This document shows positions 1 to 8,038 of a stretch of 64,000 nucleotides of DNA, piece by piece. This stretch comes from SHAN690 sp040221375. GTDB taxonomy: Bacteria > Bacteroidota > Bacteroidia > Flavobacteriales_G > Salibacteraceae. The translations under genes and the position numbers were made by a program. The stretch covers positions 1 to 64,000 of the forward strand of contig JAVKEP010000006.1 of assembly GCA_040221375.1 (NCBI GenBank). Direction: 5' to 3'. The notes under the pieces are model-generated. The model was not told the origin of the DNA. It ran no database searches and worked only from the letters and a program-made list of their open reading frames with translations. The first letter of the stretch is position 1. Each line of letters starts with the position of its first letter.

Positions 1-1
1 C

Positions 2-1756
2 ATGGACGCTGTTCAGCTTATGACTGGCCGGGGTGGTTGGCCGCTGAACTGCTTTGCATTGCCGGATGGACGGCCTTTTCACGGGGGCACCTACTATCCG
101 CGAGACCAATGGATCAGCTTACTCCAACAAGTGCGTGCGGCATTTGACAAAGAACCCGAGAAACTTGAGGAATACGCCACTAAGCTTACGGAGGGGATCC
201 ACACGATGGACGAAATGCCTATCCAAAAAATACCAGACACCTTCAGCCCCGAGACGGTCAACAGTACCGTCGCCCGCTGGCAAAAAAAATTCGACATGCA
301 GGATGGCGGAAATCAGGGTGCCCCTAAATTTCCGATGCCAAACAACCTGCTTTTCCTACACCATTTTGCAAGCGCAAACGAGGACAGCGAGGTACAATCC
401 TTTGTACAGACGACCTTGACCAAGATGGCGCACGGCGGCATTTACGATCAAGTCGGTGGTGGGTTTTCGCGCTACTCAACGGACCCCATTTGGAAGGTAC
501 CTCACTTTGAAAAGATGCTCTACGACAACGGCCAGCTCTTGTCCTTGTATGCGGCGGCGTTCAAGAAAAGTAAGCAACAATTGTACAAAGATATCATCGA
601 TGAAACCGCCGCATTCATTGAACGCGAGCTGATGGACGCGTCGGGCGCATTCTTTTCAGCGCTTGATGCAGACAGCGAAGGGGAAGAAGGAAAATTCTAT
701 GTCTGGACCGAAGAAGAACTCAACCAAACTGCGCCAGAAAGCATGGATATCATACGGGCATACTATCGCATTGATCGAGTAGGCAAATGGGAAAACGGTC
801 ACTATATCTTAATGCGTCAAGGAACGGATCAAGAAATTGCGAGCCAACTTAGTATGGACGTATCCACACTCCGATCCGAGATAACAGCGATCAAAGGAAA
901 GCTTCTCAGAGCTAGGTCCAAGCGGGTTCGACCAGGGTTAGACGATAAGTCGCTTACCAGCTGGAATGCAATGACGTCTTCTGGACTGATCGATGCATTT
1001 CAGGCAACCGGAAATGAGCATTACCTCGCCCTTGCTCAAAAAAACATTGGATTTCTCCTCGAGGTGCAAAAGAAAGCAGACGGAGGACTTTGGCATTCGT
1101 ACAAAAAAGGACGATCTACGATCAATGGATACCTAGAGGACCACGCATTCATGTGTGAGGCCCTGATCAAACTTCACGAGGCTACGATGGACCAACGTTA
1201 TTTGAGCGCAGCACACGCTGTTGCGGCGTACGTGATTCAGCACTTTGAACAAAATGAATCGGGTTTCTTTTATTTCAAGTCTGCGGAAGATCCGGCCTTG
1301 GTGGCTAAGAAGATTGAAATACACGACAATGTCATTCCTTCTTCGAATGCGGTTTTGGCGACCTGCCTTTTCAAACTTAGCCTCCTCTATTCGCATCCTG
1401 AATGGCGAGAACTTTCCCTTCAAATGTTGGCAAACGTGGAGCCCAATTTCAATCGTTATCCTTCTGGACACAGCCAATGGATGCAATTGCACTTATTTCA
1501 GACCCATCCATTTTACGAAGTCGCAATTGTTGGCGATGATTGTGGAGAAAAAAGCCGTGTGATGGCCGGATATTACGCTCCAGGTTCCGTGCTTTGCGGA
1601 GGTAAGGATGAAGGAACCATTCCCATACTTGAGCACCGAAAAGTGGAAGGCAAGACGCTCATCTATGTTTGTCGCGAAGGTGCGTGTCAACTTCCTGTTG
1701 AAACTCCTTCAGCGGCGTTCGATCAGATGGTGGGCGCTGGGAATGCTCGTCCTTAG
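2..1756 (+). CDS. DUF255 thioredoxin-domain protein (YyaL/SPATA20-like), 5' truncated
   Basis: The reading frame is open at the left edge, so the first codon seen is internal. The segment GRGGWPLNCFALPDGRPF followed by GGTYYP is the end of the N-terminal thioredoxin-like domain of this family; about 100 residues including the expected active-site region are missing. The rest (584 residues seen) is the long alpha/alpha-barrel part, with family-typical stretches such as GGIYDQVGGGFSRYSTD, WKVPHFEKMLYDN and KSLTSWNAM. Members are cytoplasmic and often described as glycoside-hydrolase-like, but their reaction is unsettled, so no substrate is claimed. The next gene starts inside its 3' end, suggesting co-transcription. 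Family assignment is confident; function is not. Confidence 0.9.
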   Translation: MDAVQLMTGRGGWPLNCFALPDGRPFHGGTYYPRDQWISLLQQVRAAFDKEPEKLEEYATKLTEGIHTMDEMPIQKIPDTFSPETVNSTVARWQKKFDMQDGGNQGAPKFPMPNNLLFLHHFASANEDSEVQSFVQTTLTKMAHGGIYDQVGGGFSRYSTDPIWKVPHFEKMLYDNGQLLSLYAAAFKKSKQQLYKDIIDETAAFIERELMDASGAFFSALDADSEGEEGKFYVWTEEELNQTAPESMDIIRAYYRIDRVGKWENGHYILMRQGTDQEIASQLSMDVSTLRSEITAIKGKLLRARSKRVRPGLDDKSLTSWNAMTSSGLIDAFQATGNEHYLALAQKNIGFLLEVQKKADGGLWHSYKKGRSTINGYLEDHAFMCEALIKLHEATMDQRYLSAAHAVAAYVIQHFEQNESGFFYFKSAEDPALVAKKIEIHDNVIPSSNAVLATCLFKLSLLYSHPEWRELSLQMLANVEPNFNRYPSGHSQWMQLHLFQTHPFYEVAIVGDDCGEKSRVMAGYYAPGSVLCGGKDEGTIPILEHRKVEGKTLIYVCREGACQLPVETPSAAFDQMVGAGNARP

Positions 1757-2573
1757 TTGCGCCTCCGGGCTGTCACAGGCCTTTGTTCCCGGTACATTGA
1801 TCGAAGGACGATACCCGGCATTTAACAAAGCCGTCGTTCACGAAAAAGGCATTGCTACGGTCACAATTCGGCTGATGAGAAAGCCCTCTTCGAAAACGAT
1901 CTACGATGATGGCAGGAGGGTGATCTATCATTTTGATGCACAAGGCGAACTCACTTCTTTTCAAAAAGTCAACCCTGGGCCATACGGCGGCGCAGACACA
2001 ATAAGCACTACTTGGATAAGAATGAACGGCATTGTGCAGGCAAAAGCAGAACGTGTTGGGCAGTACAGGCGTCGAATCACCTATTCATATCCGAGCGATT
2101 CCATCGTGCTGGAATCGATCAAGGTAAAGCGTGGAGAATTAGATTGGCAAGACATCGCAACCGAGCAAGTGATTACGAAGCGGCGACTAATCCATGGAAA
2201 TGAAATCATTATATCCTTTCGCGGCGGAGTTGATGCAAAGCCCTATCAACGGATGATTACCACCATTGGCCCGCAAGGAATTGAAGGAAAAGAGGCGTGG
2301 ATAGGGGCGCGGGTTCAGTTCATTGAAGAATGGCATTACCGCCAAAAACAAGTGTCCGAATTCACCCATCGAAACTTAGAACAAGGCACGGAATTGTCCA
2401 TCACTTACTCGACAGAAAACGACCTCCAAGATGAAGGTACTTGGTGCGAAAACGGGCTTTGTAGAAATTGGAGCTTGGTGTACAACGAAGAAGGGCTTCC
2501 AAAAGGTTGGATCATCATCGATCCCGAGACACAAGACCTAGAGATTTGGGAATACCGCTACCGTTTTCATTGA
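1698..2573 (+). CDS. Secreted hypothetical protein
   Basis: I do not recognise the family. The frame could open further upstream (ATG at 1665) or at ATG 1743, but a TTG at 1698 gives the best signal peptide: KLLQRRSIRW, a hydrophobic core and a cleavage site near SGLSQA. The mature part is about 260 residues, rich in beta-type sequence, with many charged and aromatic residues (EYRYRF near the end), and has no membrane segments. It may be a periplasmic or outer-membrane-associated MORN-like or beta-sheet protein, but no motif proves this. It overlaps the end of the preceding gene by about 60 bases and converges on tsaB with a 7-base overlap. Start choice is uncertain. Confidence 0.6.
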   Translation: MKLLQRRSIRWWALGMLVLSCASGLSQAFVPGTLIEGRYPAFNKAVVHEKGIATVTIRLMRKPSSKTIYDDGRRVIYHFDAQGELTSFQKVNPGPYGGADTISTTWIRMNGIVQAKAERVGQYRRRITYSYPSDSIVLESIKVKRGELDWQDIATEQVITKRRLIHGNEIIISFRGGVDAKPYQRMITTIGPQGIEGKEAWIGARVQFIEEWHYRQKQVSEFTHRNLEQGTELSITYSTENDLQDEGTWCENGLCRNWSLVYNEEGLPKGWIIIDPETQDLEIWEYRYRFH

Positions 2574-3265
2574 ACCTTATTCTTCGGCGTTGTCCCTTGA
2601 AATTCCTTAAGGTAGAATGGCTCAAAGTAAGCGGTATCTACGAACTGCTCTTGCTGAAATGCCAACGCTGAGAACGCCGCCATCTGCCCTGCAGACGGCC
2701 AAACATCCCGAATGAAATGTGCGTGACCTGAGGCGACAACCGACTGGAACTTGTCGCTTCCGTTTCCAAAGAAAAAAACGTCGCGTTCGACCAATTCTTT
2801 TGCGAATGAATCCTCGTCCAGTACAACCGCTTCCGCCCCTCTTCTTTCATTGAATTGTTCATCGTAGAACGCGGCATAGACTTCCATCCTTCGCGCATCG
2901 AGCATTGGACACAGCCATGCAGTTTCATTTGCTTTCAACGCCTCTGCAACCAAAGGGTGACCACACATCTGCTGCAGCGTATCTACAGCGATTAGCGGCT
3001 TCCCCGCACCGTAACACAATCCTTTAGCAAGGCTTACTCCAATGCGGAGGCCGGTATAACTCCCAGGTCCTCGGCTTACTGCAATGGCTTCTAAATCACC
3101 CGTTGTTACCGAATGCCTCTGAAGGACCTTCTCCACAAACACCGCCAAGTTCTCAGCGTGCGAATACCCATCGTTGCTTTCTTCTTCGGCCAGGACCACG
3201 TCGTCGTTCGCCAGAGCGACGGAACAAGCTGTGGTAGTAGATTCGATGTTCAGAATTAGTGACAT
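2567..3265 (-). CDS. tsaB: tRNA N6-threonylcarbamoyladenosine biosynthesis protein TsaB
   Basis: TsaB (YeaZ) is the inactive ASKHA-fold partner of TsaD in making the universal t6A37 modification of ANN-decoding tRNAs. The 232-residue length is normal. The N-terminus LILNIESTTTACSVAL is the first ASKHA strand pair, and VSRGPGSYTGLRIGVSLAKG near residues 64-83 is the family signature. The DTLQQMCGHPLV and CPMLDARRMEVYAA stretches also fit. It lies alone on the minus strand between a converging gene and a tolC-like gene 41 bases upstream, so it may be read through from that gene. The ATG at 3265 is the only sensible start. Assignment is secure. Confidence 0.95.
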   Translation of the reverse strand: MSLILNIESTTTACSVALANDDVVLAEEESNDGYSHAENLAVFVEKVLQRHSVTTGDLEAIAVSRGPGSYTGLRIGVSLAKGLCYGAGKPLIAVDTLQQMCGHPLVAEALKANETAWLCPMLDARRMEVYAAFYDEQFNERRGAEAVVLDEDSFAKELVERDVFFFGNGSDKFQSVVASGHAHFIRDVWPSAGQMAAFSALAFQQEQFVDTAYFEPFYLKEFQGTTPKNKVQ

Positions 3266-3306
3266 GGGTCAATGAATTGGCAGAAGGATTCGATCACAAA
3301 TTCCAC

Positions 3307-4722
3307 TTATTGGACGAACCCGAGGGGTTTACCCATGTAGAAATCGAGCACCTTGGTTTTAAAAACGTAGTCGTACATCGTACGCGCAACTTCAGCTTCT
3401 GCTTGTCTCAAGTTATTCTTCGAATTGTTGAATTCAACTACGTTGGAGGCTCCTGCTTCGAATCGCTTTTCTGCAAACTCAAACGCCGTAGTTGCTGACC
3501 TCAATGCCGCACGATTGGCCTTGTAGAGCTCCTTGGCGGCCAAGGCATCCGTTCTGGCAGATTCTATCCGCTGTCGCAATCCTAGTTTCTCTTGTTCCAG
3601 TTGCAGTTCAGCAATGGTGCGATTCACTTCCGCTTGTTTCACTTGATTCTTAACGGCATATCGATTGAATATGGGCACATTAAGGCTGAGCCCAACGAAT
3701 TGGTTGAAATTATCGTTCAGCTGCGTTCCAAACGGAACTTTTGTCAAGGTTGCATCAAATGTAGGCGTCAACACGCTTTCACCGCTTGAGGTATATCCTA
3801 TCTGCTCTTCACCCGTGAGCATTACGCTTTCCACGGTGGTTCTCAAGCCTGAATAACCCGACCCAATCGAGCCACTCAAGGTAAGCGAAGGATAGTAGCC
3901 ACTTTTTACCGACTGAAGTTGTCGGTCCCAGCTAAGTAGCGAATACTCCGCGCTCTTGATCTCGGGCATTGCCGTCTCGGCGTAGCTGTACACGATGGAG
4001 GCCTTCTCCAACCTTATGGTGCTGTCCGCTTCAATGTCAGGTTTCACCAAAACAAGCGATTCGTCGGCAGGAATCATCATGATCTGCTTGAGCTGCAGTT
4101 GTGCCAATTGATAGTCATTTCGGCGTTGGGTAAGGGTAGAACGATCCCGGCTCAACTGGGACTCTAATTCGTACTGAACTCCAATATTCGAAGCCCCGGC
4201 ATCCACCAGCTTTCGAACTCGGTCCAGTTGGTTGGTTGAAATCATCACTTGTTGCTCCGCCGAAACGATCAATTCCTCAACCAAGAGCACCTGTAAGAAG
4301 GCAGCCGATACTGAAAGCGCAATGTTATTCTTCTGGGTTTCAAGGTCGTACTTAACCGATTCAAGCCCCGCTTCTTGCGATTTGATGTTCTGGTAATTCT
4401 GCAATCCGTTGAAGAGCGTAACGCTGGACGACAACCCGAATGAATTGCTCTGTACGCGGGTGGTTGCAAACAAGTTGGTAAACGGGTCGATCCGTTGACC
4501 CCAGTTGTAATTATGAGAGGCAAATCCATTTACGTTGGGCAAAACATTCGCCTTTGCGTTCTTTAATTGAGACTCGTTGGCCTCAATCGACAGCTCGTTT
4601 TGCTTCACCTGCAGGTTATTCGCCCACGCCTGTTCAACGCATTGCTGTAAGGTCAAGGTCTCTTGAGCATTGGCGGCGAAGATGCTACTCAAGAAGGCGA
4701 TGCTAAAAAAGAGGTTCCTCAT
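3307..4722 (-). CDS. TolC-family outer membrane efflux protein
   Basis: A 471-residue outer-membrane channel of the OEP family. It begins with a signal peptide (MRNLFFSIAFLSSIFAANA, cleavage before QETLTL), followed by the usual LTLQQCVEQAWANNLQVKQ start of the first coiled hairpin. Two long heptad-rich halves follow, with SLNVPIFNRYAVKNQVKQAE as the typical second-half strand and helix. Such proteins act with periplasmic adaptor and inner-membrane pump subunits to export drugs or other compounds, but no adaptor or RND gene is nearby, so the partner is unknown. A TACATTTG element ends four bases before the ATG, suggesting its own promoter and possibly a leaderless transcript. Confidence 0.93.
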   Translation of the reverse strand: MRNLFFSIAFLSSIFAANAQETLTLQQCVEQAWANNLQVKQNELSIEANESQLKNAKANVLPNVNGFASHNYNWGQRIDPFTNLFATTRVQSNSFGLSSSVTLFNGLQNYQNIKSQEAGLESVKYDLETQKNNIALSVSAAFLQVLLVEELIVSAEQQVMISTNQLDRVRKLVDAGASNIGVQYELESQLSRDRSTLTQRRNDYQLAQLQLKQIMMIPADESLVLVKPDIEADSTIRLEKASIVYSYAETAMPEIKSAEYSLLSWDRQLQSVKSGYYPSLTLSGSIGSGYSGLRTTVESVMLTGEEQIGYTSSGESVLTPTFDATLTKVPFGTQLNDNFNQFVGLSLNVPIFNRYAVKNQVKQAEVNRTIAELQLEQEKLGLRQRIESARTDALAAKELYKANRAALRSATTAFEFAEKRFEAGASNVVEFNNSKNNLRQAEAEVARTMYDYVFKTKVLDFYMGKPLGFVQ

Positions 4723-4726
4723 GCTA

Positions 4727-4734
4727 CAAATGTA
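4727..4734 (-). promoter_or_regulatory. -7 promoter element TACATTTG for the tolC-like gene
   Basis: A perfect match to the Bacteroidota -7 consensus TAnnTTTG on the minus strand, separated from the ATG by exactly four bases (TAGC). I see no clear TTG at the -33 position. Transcription would begin at or next to the start codon. Confidence 0.6.
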
Positions 4735-4807
4735 TATACGCTTTCAGGTGGTATGTCTGAAATGAGATGAGCGGTACGAAATGGTGATAAACGAGCGCGG
4801 GAGCGCA

Positions 4808-5044
4808 TTAATCCTCGTTCTCAGCGTTATTGCTGTTCAATTTTCGAAAAAGCAATATTCCCATAAAGACGAGCAGTGCATAAGGAATTCCCATGAGATA
4901 AAGTATTCCTGCGTTCAAACCTTCTGCGAGTTCACTTCCAGATTTCTGACTGGATTCCACCACTGCGCTGCACATGCTGCATTGCGCCTCCGCACCAAGC
5001 ACAATGGCGAACAAAGCAATCGCTAGGAGGAAGAATTTTTTCAT
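4808..5044 (-). CDS. Small CxxC membrane protein linked to the cytochrome oxidase cluster
   Basis: A 78-residue protein starting at the second in-frame ATG (MKKFFLLAIALFAIVLGAEAQ), because that start gives a clean signal sequence; an upstream start at 5074 would add ten polar residues. A CSMC motif (Cys22 and Cys25) directly follows the signal peptide, then a soluble stretch, then one hydrophobic segment (LYLMGIPYALLVFMGILLF) and a polar tail. The topology suggests a periplasmic CxxC tethered to the inner membrane. It is last in the SCO-DUF420 group, so a role in copper or thiol handling during oxidase assembly is plausible inference. I know of no characterised homologue. Confidence 0.75.
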   Translation of the reverse strand: MKKFFLLAIALFAIVLGAEAQCSMCSAVVESSQKSGSELAEGLNAGILYLMGIPYALLVFMGILLFRKLNSNNAENED

Positions 5045-5078
5045 TTCGAAACGAAGGTAATATCCAATCGGCATTTGC

Positions 5079-5606
5079 TCAATAATACGGTGAAATCATC
5101 AGGTAAACAATTACACCGGTGACAGATACATAGAGCCAGAGGGGAAGCGCAATCCGGGCAATTTTTTTGTGCTTATCAAATCGTTCGCTCAGTGCCCGAC
5201 TGAACGAAATCAAGACCAAAGGGACGATAACAATGGCTAGAACAATGTGCGTCAACAAGATGAAGAAATAGACATACCGGATGATTCCTTCGCCACCGTA
5301 CGATGTGCTTTCGTGTGTAGTGTGATACAGAACATAACTCATCAGGAATAGCGCACTCAATAGAACCGCAGATGTCATTGCAATTTGATGGCTCTTCTTT
5401 TTCCCTTGCTTGATCAACCAAAACCCAGCCACCAATAAGAGGCTTACTGTAGCGTTGATGGAGGCATTTAAGGCGGGGAGGAAATCCAATGGCGCTCCGC
5501 TCCAAGCAAATTTAGGCGTGATATAAATGGCACCAACTGCGACGGTCAGCACAGCGGCCACGGTGTAAATGAGTCGGTTGGATTTCACTTCTTTACTTCT
5601 TTCCAT
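5079..5606 (-). CDS. DUF420 membrane protein (CtaM-like oxidase assembly factor)
   Basis: A 175-residue polytopic protein with about five membrane segments, e.g. YTVAAVLTVAVGAIYI, NATVSLLLVAGFWLI, SAVLLSALFLMSYVLYH, YFFILLTHIVLAIVIVPLVL and LPLWLYVSVTGVIVYLMI. Conserved histidines lie at the membrane edges (YHTTHES and LTHIVLA), as in DUF420 proteins. The Staphylococcus relative CtaM is needed for a heme A-containing terminal oxidase, so a part in oxidase maturation is the expected role. The start overlaps the end of the SCO gene by 22 bases, and the small CxxC gene follows after 34 bases. Family call is firm; function is by homology. Confidence 0.85.
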   Translation of the reverse strand: MERSKEVKSNRLIYTVAAVLTVAVGAIYITPKFAWSGAPLDFLPALNASINATVSLLLVAGFWLIKQGKKKSHQIAMTSAVLLSALFLMSYVLYHTTHESTSYGGEGIIRYVYFFILLTHIVLAIVIVPLVLISFSRALSERFDKHKKIARIALPLWLYVSVTGVIVYLMISPYY

Positions 5607-6235
5607 GGCATGAAAGGTTCTTTCATTATCAGTTTAATCGCATCCTCCAATTTTCGATTTTCCTTGTGAATTCTGGAGTCGAAATACGCGCGGATGATGC
5701 CTTGTTGATCTAATAAAACAAAATCTTTCCCAGGAAGGTCTTCTAGGGTAGCTACGTTTCCGGGTTGAACGAAAACGTAGTCAAGAAATGCCGTGAGTTC
5801 CATTTCGTCTTCGGCAGTGACAAAGTACCAGTTGTCCATCTCTGGTAAATGTGCTTTTTGAAGTTGTTTGAGTTCCTCTACCGTTACCTCGCTCCTCCGA
5901 CCGATGCTTAGGACCACCCATTTTTCCCGTTCAGGAACTTCGTTGAGGTAATTGACCAAGGTCACGCCCTTCTTACCGCACGCCTCGTCGCAAGGAACAT
6001 CAATAACGTCAATTACCACAGGTTTCCCTCTGAAATCATCCATGTGCATCACGTCTCCGTTTTGGTTAGTGAAAACAATGTCAGGAACAGGAACGTAGCT
6101 CGTATCTCCGAGTTCATTCACCTTGAAATCGCCAAAAGACCCGATCTTTTCTACATGGTGTTCACCGAGCGAGAACAGCAAATAGATGATCGATGGAAAA
6201 AGTAAAATCAAAAGTAGAATGAATCCCTTGCGCAT
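5585..6235 (-). CDS. SCO1/SenC-family protein, apparently lacking the copper-ligand histidine
   Basis: SCO proteins deliver copper to the CuA site of cytochrome oxidase or act as thiol reductants. This 216-residue protein has an N-terminal membrane anchor (FILLLILLFPSIIYLLFSLG) and a thioredoxin-like domain with the CxxxC pair at Cys82 and Cys86 (PCDEACGKKG). The third SCO ligand, a histidine normally just before the last strands, is not where I expect it: the region reads KDFVLLDQQGIIRAYFD, and the nearest histidine is further on in SRIHKEN. It heads the three-gene group with DUF420 and the CxxC protein, behind a terminator that separates it from coxIV. The missing histidine suggests a redox rather than copper-carrying role, though an alignment is needed. 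Confidence 0.85.
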   Translation of the reverse strand: MRKGFILLLILLFPSIIYLLFSLGEHHVEKIGSFGDFKVNELGDTSYVPVPDIVFTNQNGDVMHMDDFRGKPVVIDVIDVPCDEACGKKGVTLVNYLNEVPEREKWVVLSIGRRSEVTVEELKQLQKAHLPEMDNWYFVTAEDEMELTAFLDYVFVQPGNVATLEDLPGKDFVLLDQQGIIRAYFDSRIHKENRKLEDAIKLIMKEPFMPWKEVKK

Positions 6236-6243
6236 ATCCGGTC

Positions 6244-6280
6244 ATAAAAAAGGCCTTTGAATAACACTCAAAGGCCTCCA
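6244..6280 (-). terminator. Terminator between coxIV and the SCO gene
   Basis: A perfect 10-base stem (AGGCCTTTGA at 6251-6260 with TCAAAGGCCT at 6268-6277) and a 7-base loop, followed on the minus strand by a run of T. It ends the cox operon or attenuates read-through into SCO-DUF420. Confidence 0.85.
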
Positions 6281-6301
6281 TTTGTTATTTCAATCTTGAA
6301 A

Positions 6302-6685
6302 TTAAAGCCATCCAAGGAGTGCCTTCACGTCATAGATAAAGGTAGATTCGACGAGTAAAATGAATAGCAAGTATGCAATGAAGATTCCGTATGGCAGCAA
6401 GATGACATTGCGCAGTGACTTACGTTCATCACCCAAGTGCATAAAAATCATTACAATGTAGCCTGCCTTGATCAAGGTCAACACGATGTATGCGTATTTG
6501 ATAAACTCCCATGCCGTAGCGCTGCTATCGAACCACGCTTTCCAATACACTCCTACGATAACCTCAACGGTGGTAATAACACTCAGAATCAAGGTTACGA
6601 ATAAGATGTTCTTTCTGATCTTCTTACCCTCTTCCTCACTGTGGTGAGCGTGAAGTGAGTATTCTATGATGTCGTCTCTTTCCAT
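6302..6685 (-). CDS. Cytochrome c oxidase subunit IV (prokaryotic type)
   Basis: A 127-residue membrane protein with three hydrophobic segments (ILFVTLILSVITTVEVIVGVY, AYIVLTLIKAGYIVMIFMHLG and VILLPYGIFIAYLLFILLVE). The IKAGYIVMIFMHLGDE stretch is typical of the caa3-type subunit IV family. The N-terminus has a histidine-rich soluble stretch (HAHHSEEE). It stabilises the oxidase and has no cofactors. It follows subunit III by 25 bases and precedes the strong terminator, so it is the last gene of the ctaB-cox operon. Confidence 0.9.
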   Translation of the reverse strand: MERDDIIEYSLHAHHSEEEGKKIRKNILFVTLILSVITTVEVIVGVYWKAWFDSSATAWEFIKYAYIVLTLIKAGYIVMIFMHLGDERKSLRNVILLPYGIFIAYLLFILLVESTFIYDVKALLGWL

Positions 6686-6710
6686 GTCTTGCGTAGGTTG
6701 AAGTTAAGGA

Positions 6711-7403
6711 TTAGATCAAGTAAAAGAAGGTAAATACAAAGACCCAAACGAGGTCAACGAAGTGCCAATAGAGCCCGACCTTCTCAACCATTTCATAGTG
6801 GCCGCGCTTATCATACCATCCCTGAATGGAGCGAATCAATACAATCAAATTCAGAATGACTCCGGAGAGTACATGTGAGCCATGAAAACCGGTAATGAAA
6901 AAGAAGAAATCTGCGTACAGTTGTGGACCATAAGGATTGGATGCCAGCGATGCATTGTCAGCAGCTGTTTCCCAGAGCCCGTCAGGACCGGAGATAAATG
7001 TGTACCATTCCCAAGCCTGAGACCCAAGGAAAATAGCCCCTCCAACAACGGTCAGCGCGAGCCATTTGACGACTCCTTTTTTGTCCATTCGGTGTCCAGC
7101 CTCAACGGCCAATACCATTGTTACCGAACTAATGATCAGAATAAAGGTCATCAACGCAACGTACAATAGCGGTAGGTGTGCGTGCGTGAATGGAAAGTGG
7201 AAGAAAATCTCTTCGGTAATGGGCCATGCATCGGCCAAGTGGTGACGTTGAAATGCCAATGCGGAGAGGAAACCTCCGAATGTGAGCGCATCTGAGATGA
7301 GGAAGAACCACATCATCATCTTACCATAACTCACACTGAATGGCGAGCGTCCTCCTCCCCAGAGTTCCGACTTGTCAATAGCTTGTGTTGCTTCTCCTGC
7401 CAT
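6711..7403 (-). CDS. Cytochrome c oxidase subunit III (copy 1)
   Basis: A 230-residue heme-copper oxidase subunit III, inner membrane, with the typical seven-helix pattern. Family signatures visible include KMMMWFFLISDALTFGGFL, FITGFHGSHVLSGVILNL and YWHFVDLVWVFVFTFFYL at the C-terminus. It belongs to the proton-pumping terminal oxidase, supporting subunit I. It sits between a second, shorter subunit III gene (41 bases upstream) and subunit IV. Having two adjacent subunit III genes is common in flavobacterial caa3-type clusters. Subunits I and II are not in this window and must be encoded elsewhere. Confidence 0.95.
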   Translation of the reverse strand: MAGEATQAIDKSELWGGGRSPFSVSYGKMMMWFFLISDALTFGGFLSALAFQRHHLADAWPITEEIFFHFPFTHAHLPLLYVALMTFILIISSVTMVLAVEAGHRMDKKGVVKWLALTVVGGAIFLGSQAWEWYTFISGPDGLWETAADNASLASNPYGPQLYADFFFFITGFHGSHVLSGVILNLIVLIRSIQGWYDKRGHYEMVEKVGLYWHFVDLVWVFVFTFFYLI

Positions 7404-7444
7404 GATTGGGTTTAAAAAATGTTAGTAGGATTTCGGATGCAATG

Positions 7445-8029
7445 TTAACGAATAAAGACTAAAAATAGCAGCAAGTAAATCCAAAGGATATCAAGAAAAT
7501 GCCAGTAGGTGGCCACTACACCAATTCCTGTGTGGTCCGTCGCTGAATATTTTTTCATGATCGCCTTCACCGATGTAAAGACCAATGCGATCAAGCCGCC
7601 GGCTAAATGCGCTAGATGCAGCCCTGATAATGTGTAAAGAAACGAACCCGCTGGATTGCTCTCTCGGCCAGCAAAAAACACCCCGGCATCCACCAGTTCA
7701 CCCCAGGCTGAAAACTGAAGCCACGCAAACGCGATGCCCAGCCCAAGGGTTGAAAGCAGCATCCATGTGGTGAAACTTGTGTTGCCTTTGGCAATCGCCC
7801 ATTGTGCCAATCCCATCGTAAAGCTGCTGATGACGATCACGATCGTGCTGATGTAAAACGTATAGGGAAGGTCAAAGTACAACCAGTTTCCTTCTGCCTG
7901 CCGAACCACATAGGCGCTCGTTAGCCCTGCGAACAGCATGATGATTCCAACGATTCCAACCCACATCATCGGCTGTGCGGTTTTGGCCCTCGTTATTCTC
8001 GTTTCTTCTTGCGTGATGTATGTTTCCAT
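7445..8029 (-). CDS. Cytochrome c oxidase subunit III (copy 2, short form)
   Basis: A 194-residue subunit III homologue with five membrane segments. SNPAGSFLYTLSGLHLAHLAGG and GVVATYWHFLDILWIYLLLFLVF are the subunit III signatures; the first two helices of the seven-helix form are lacking, as is usual for this member of the pair. It starts 9 bases after ctaB and is followed by the longer subunit III gene, so all are one transcript. The two copies may sit in the same complex or serve different oxidases; the sequence does not decide. Confidence 0.93.
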   Translation of the reverse strand: METYITQEETRITRAKTAQPMMWVGIVGIIMLFAGLTSAYVVRQAEGNWLYFDLPYTFYISTIVIVISSFTMGLAQWAIAKGNTSFTTWMLLSTLGLGIAFAWLQFSAWGELVDAGVFFAGRESNPAGSFLYTLSGLHLAHLAGGLIALVFTSVKAIMKKYSATDHTGIGVVATYWHFLDILWIYLLLFLVFIR

Positions 8030-8038
8030 CTTCCTTGT

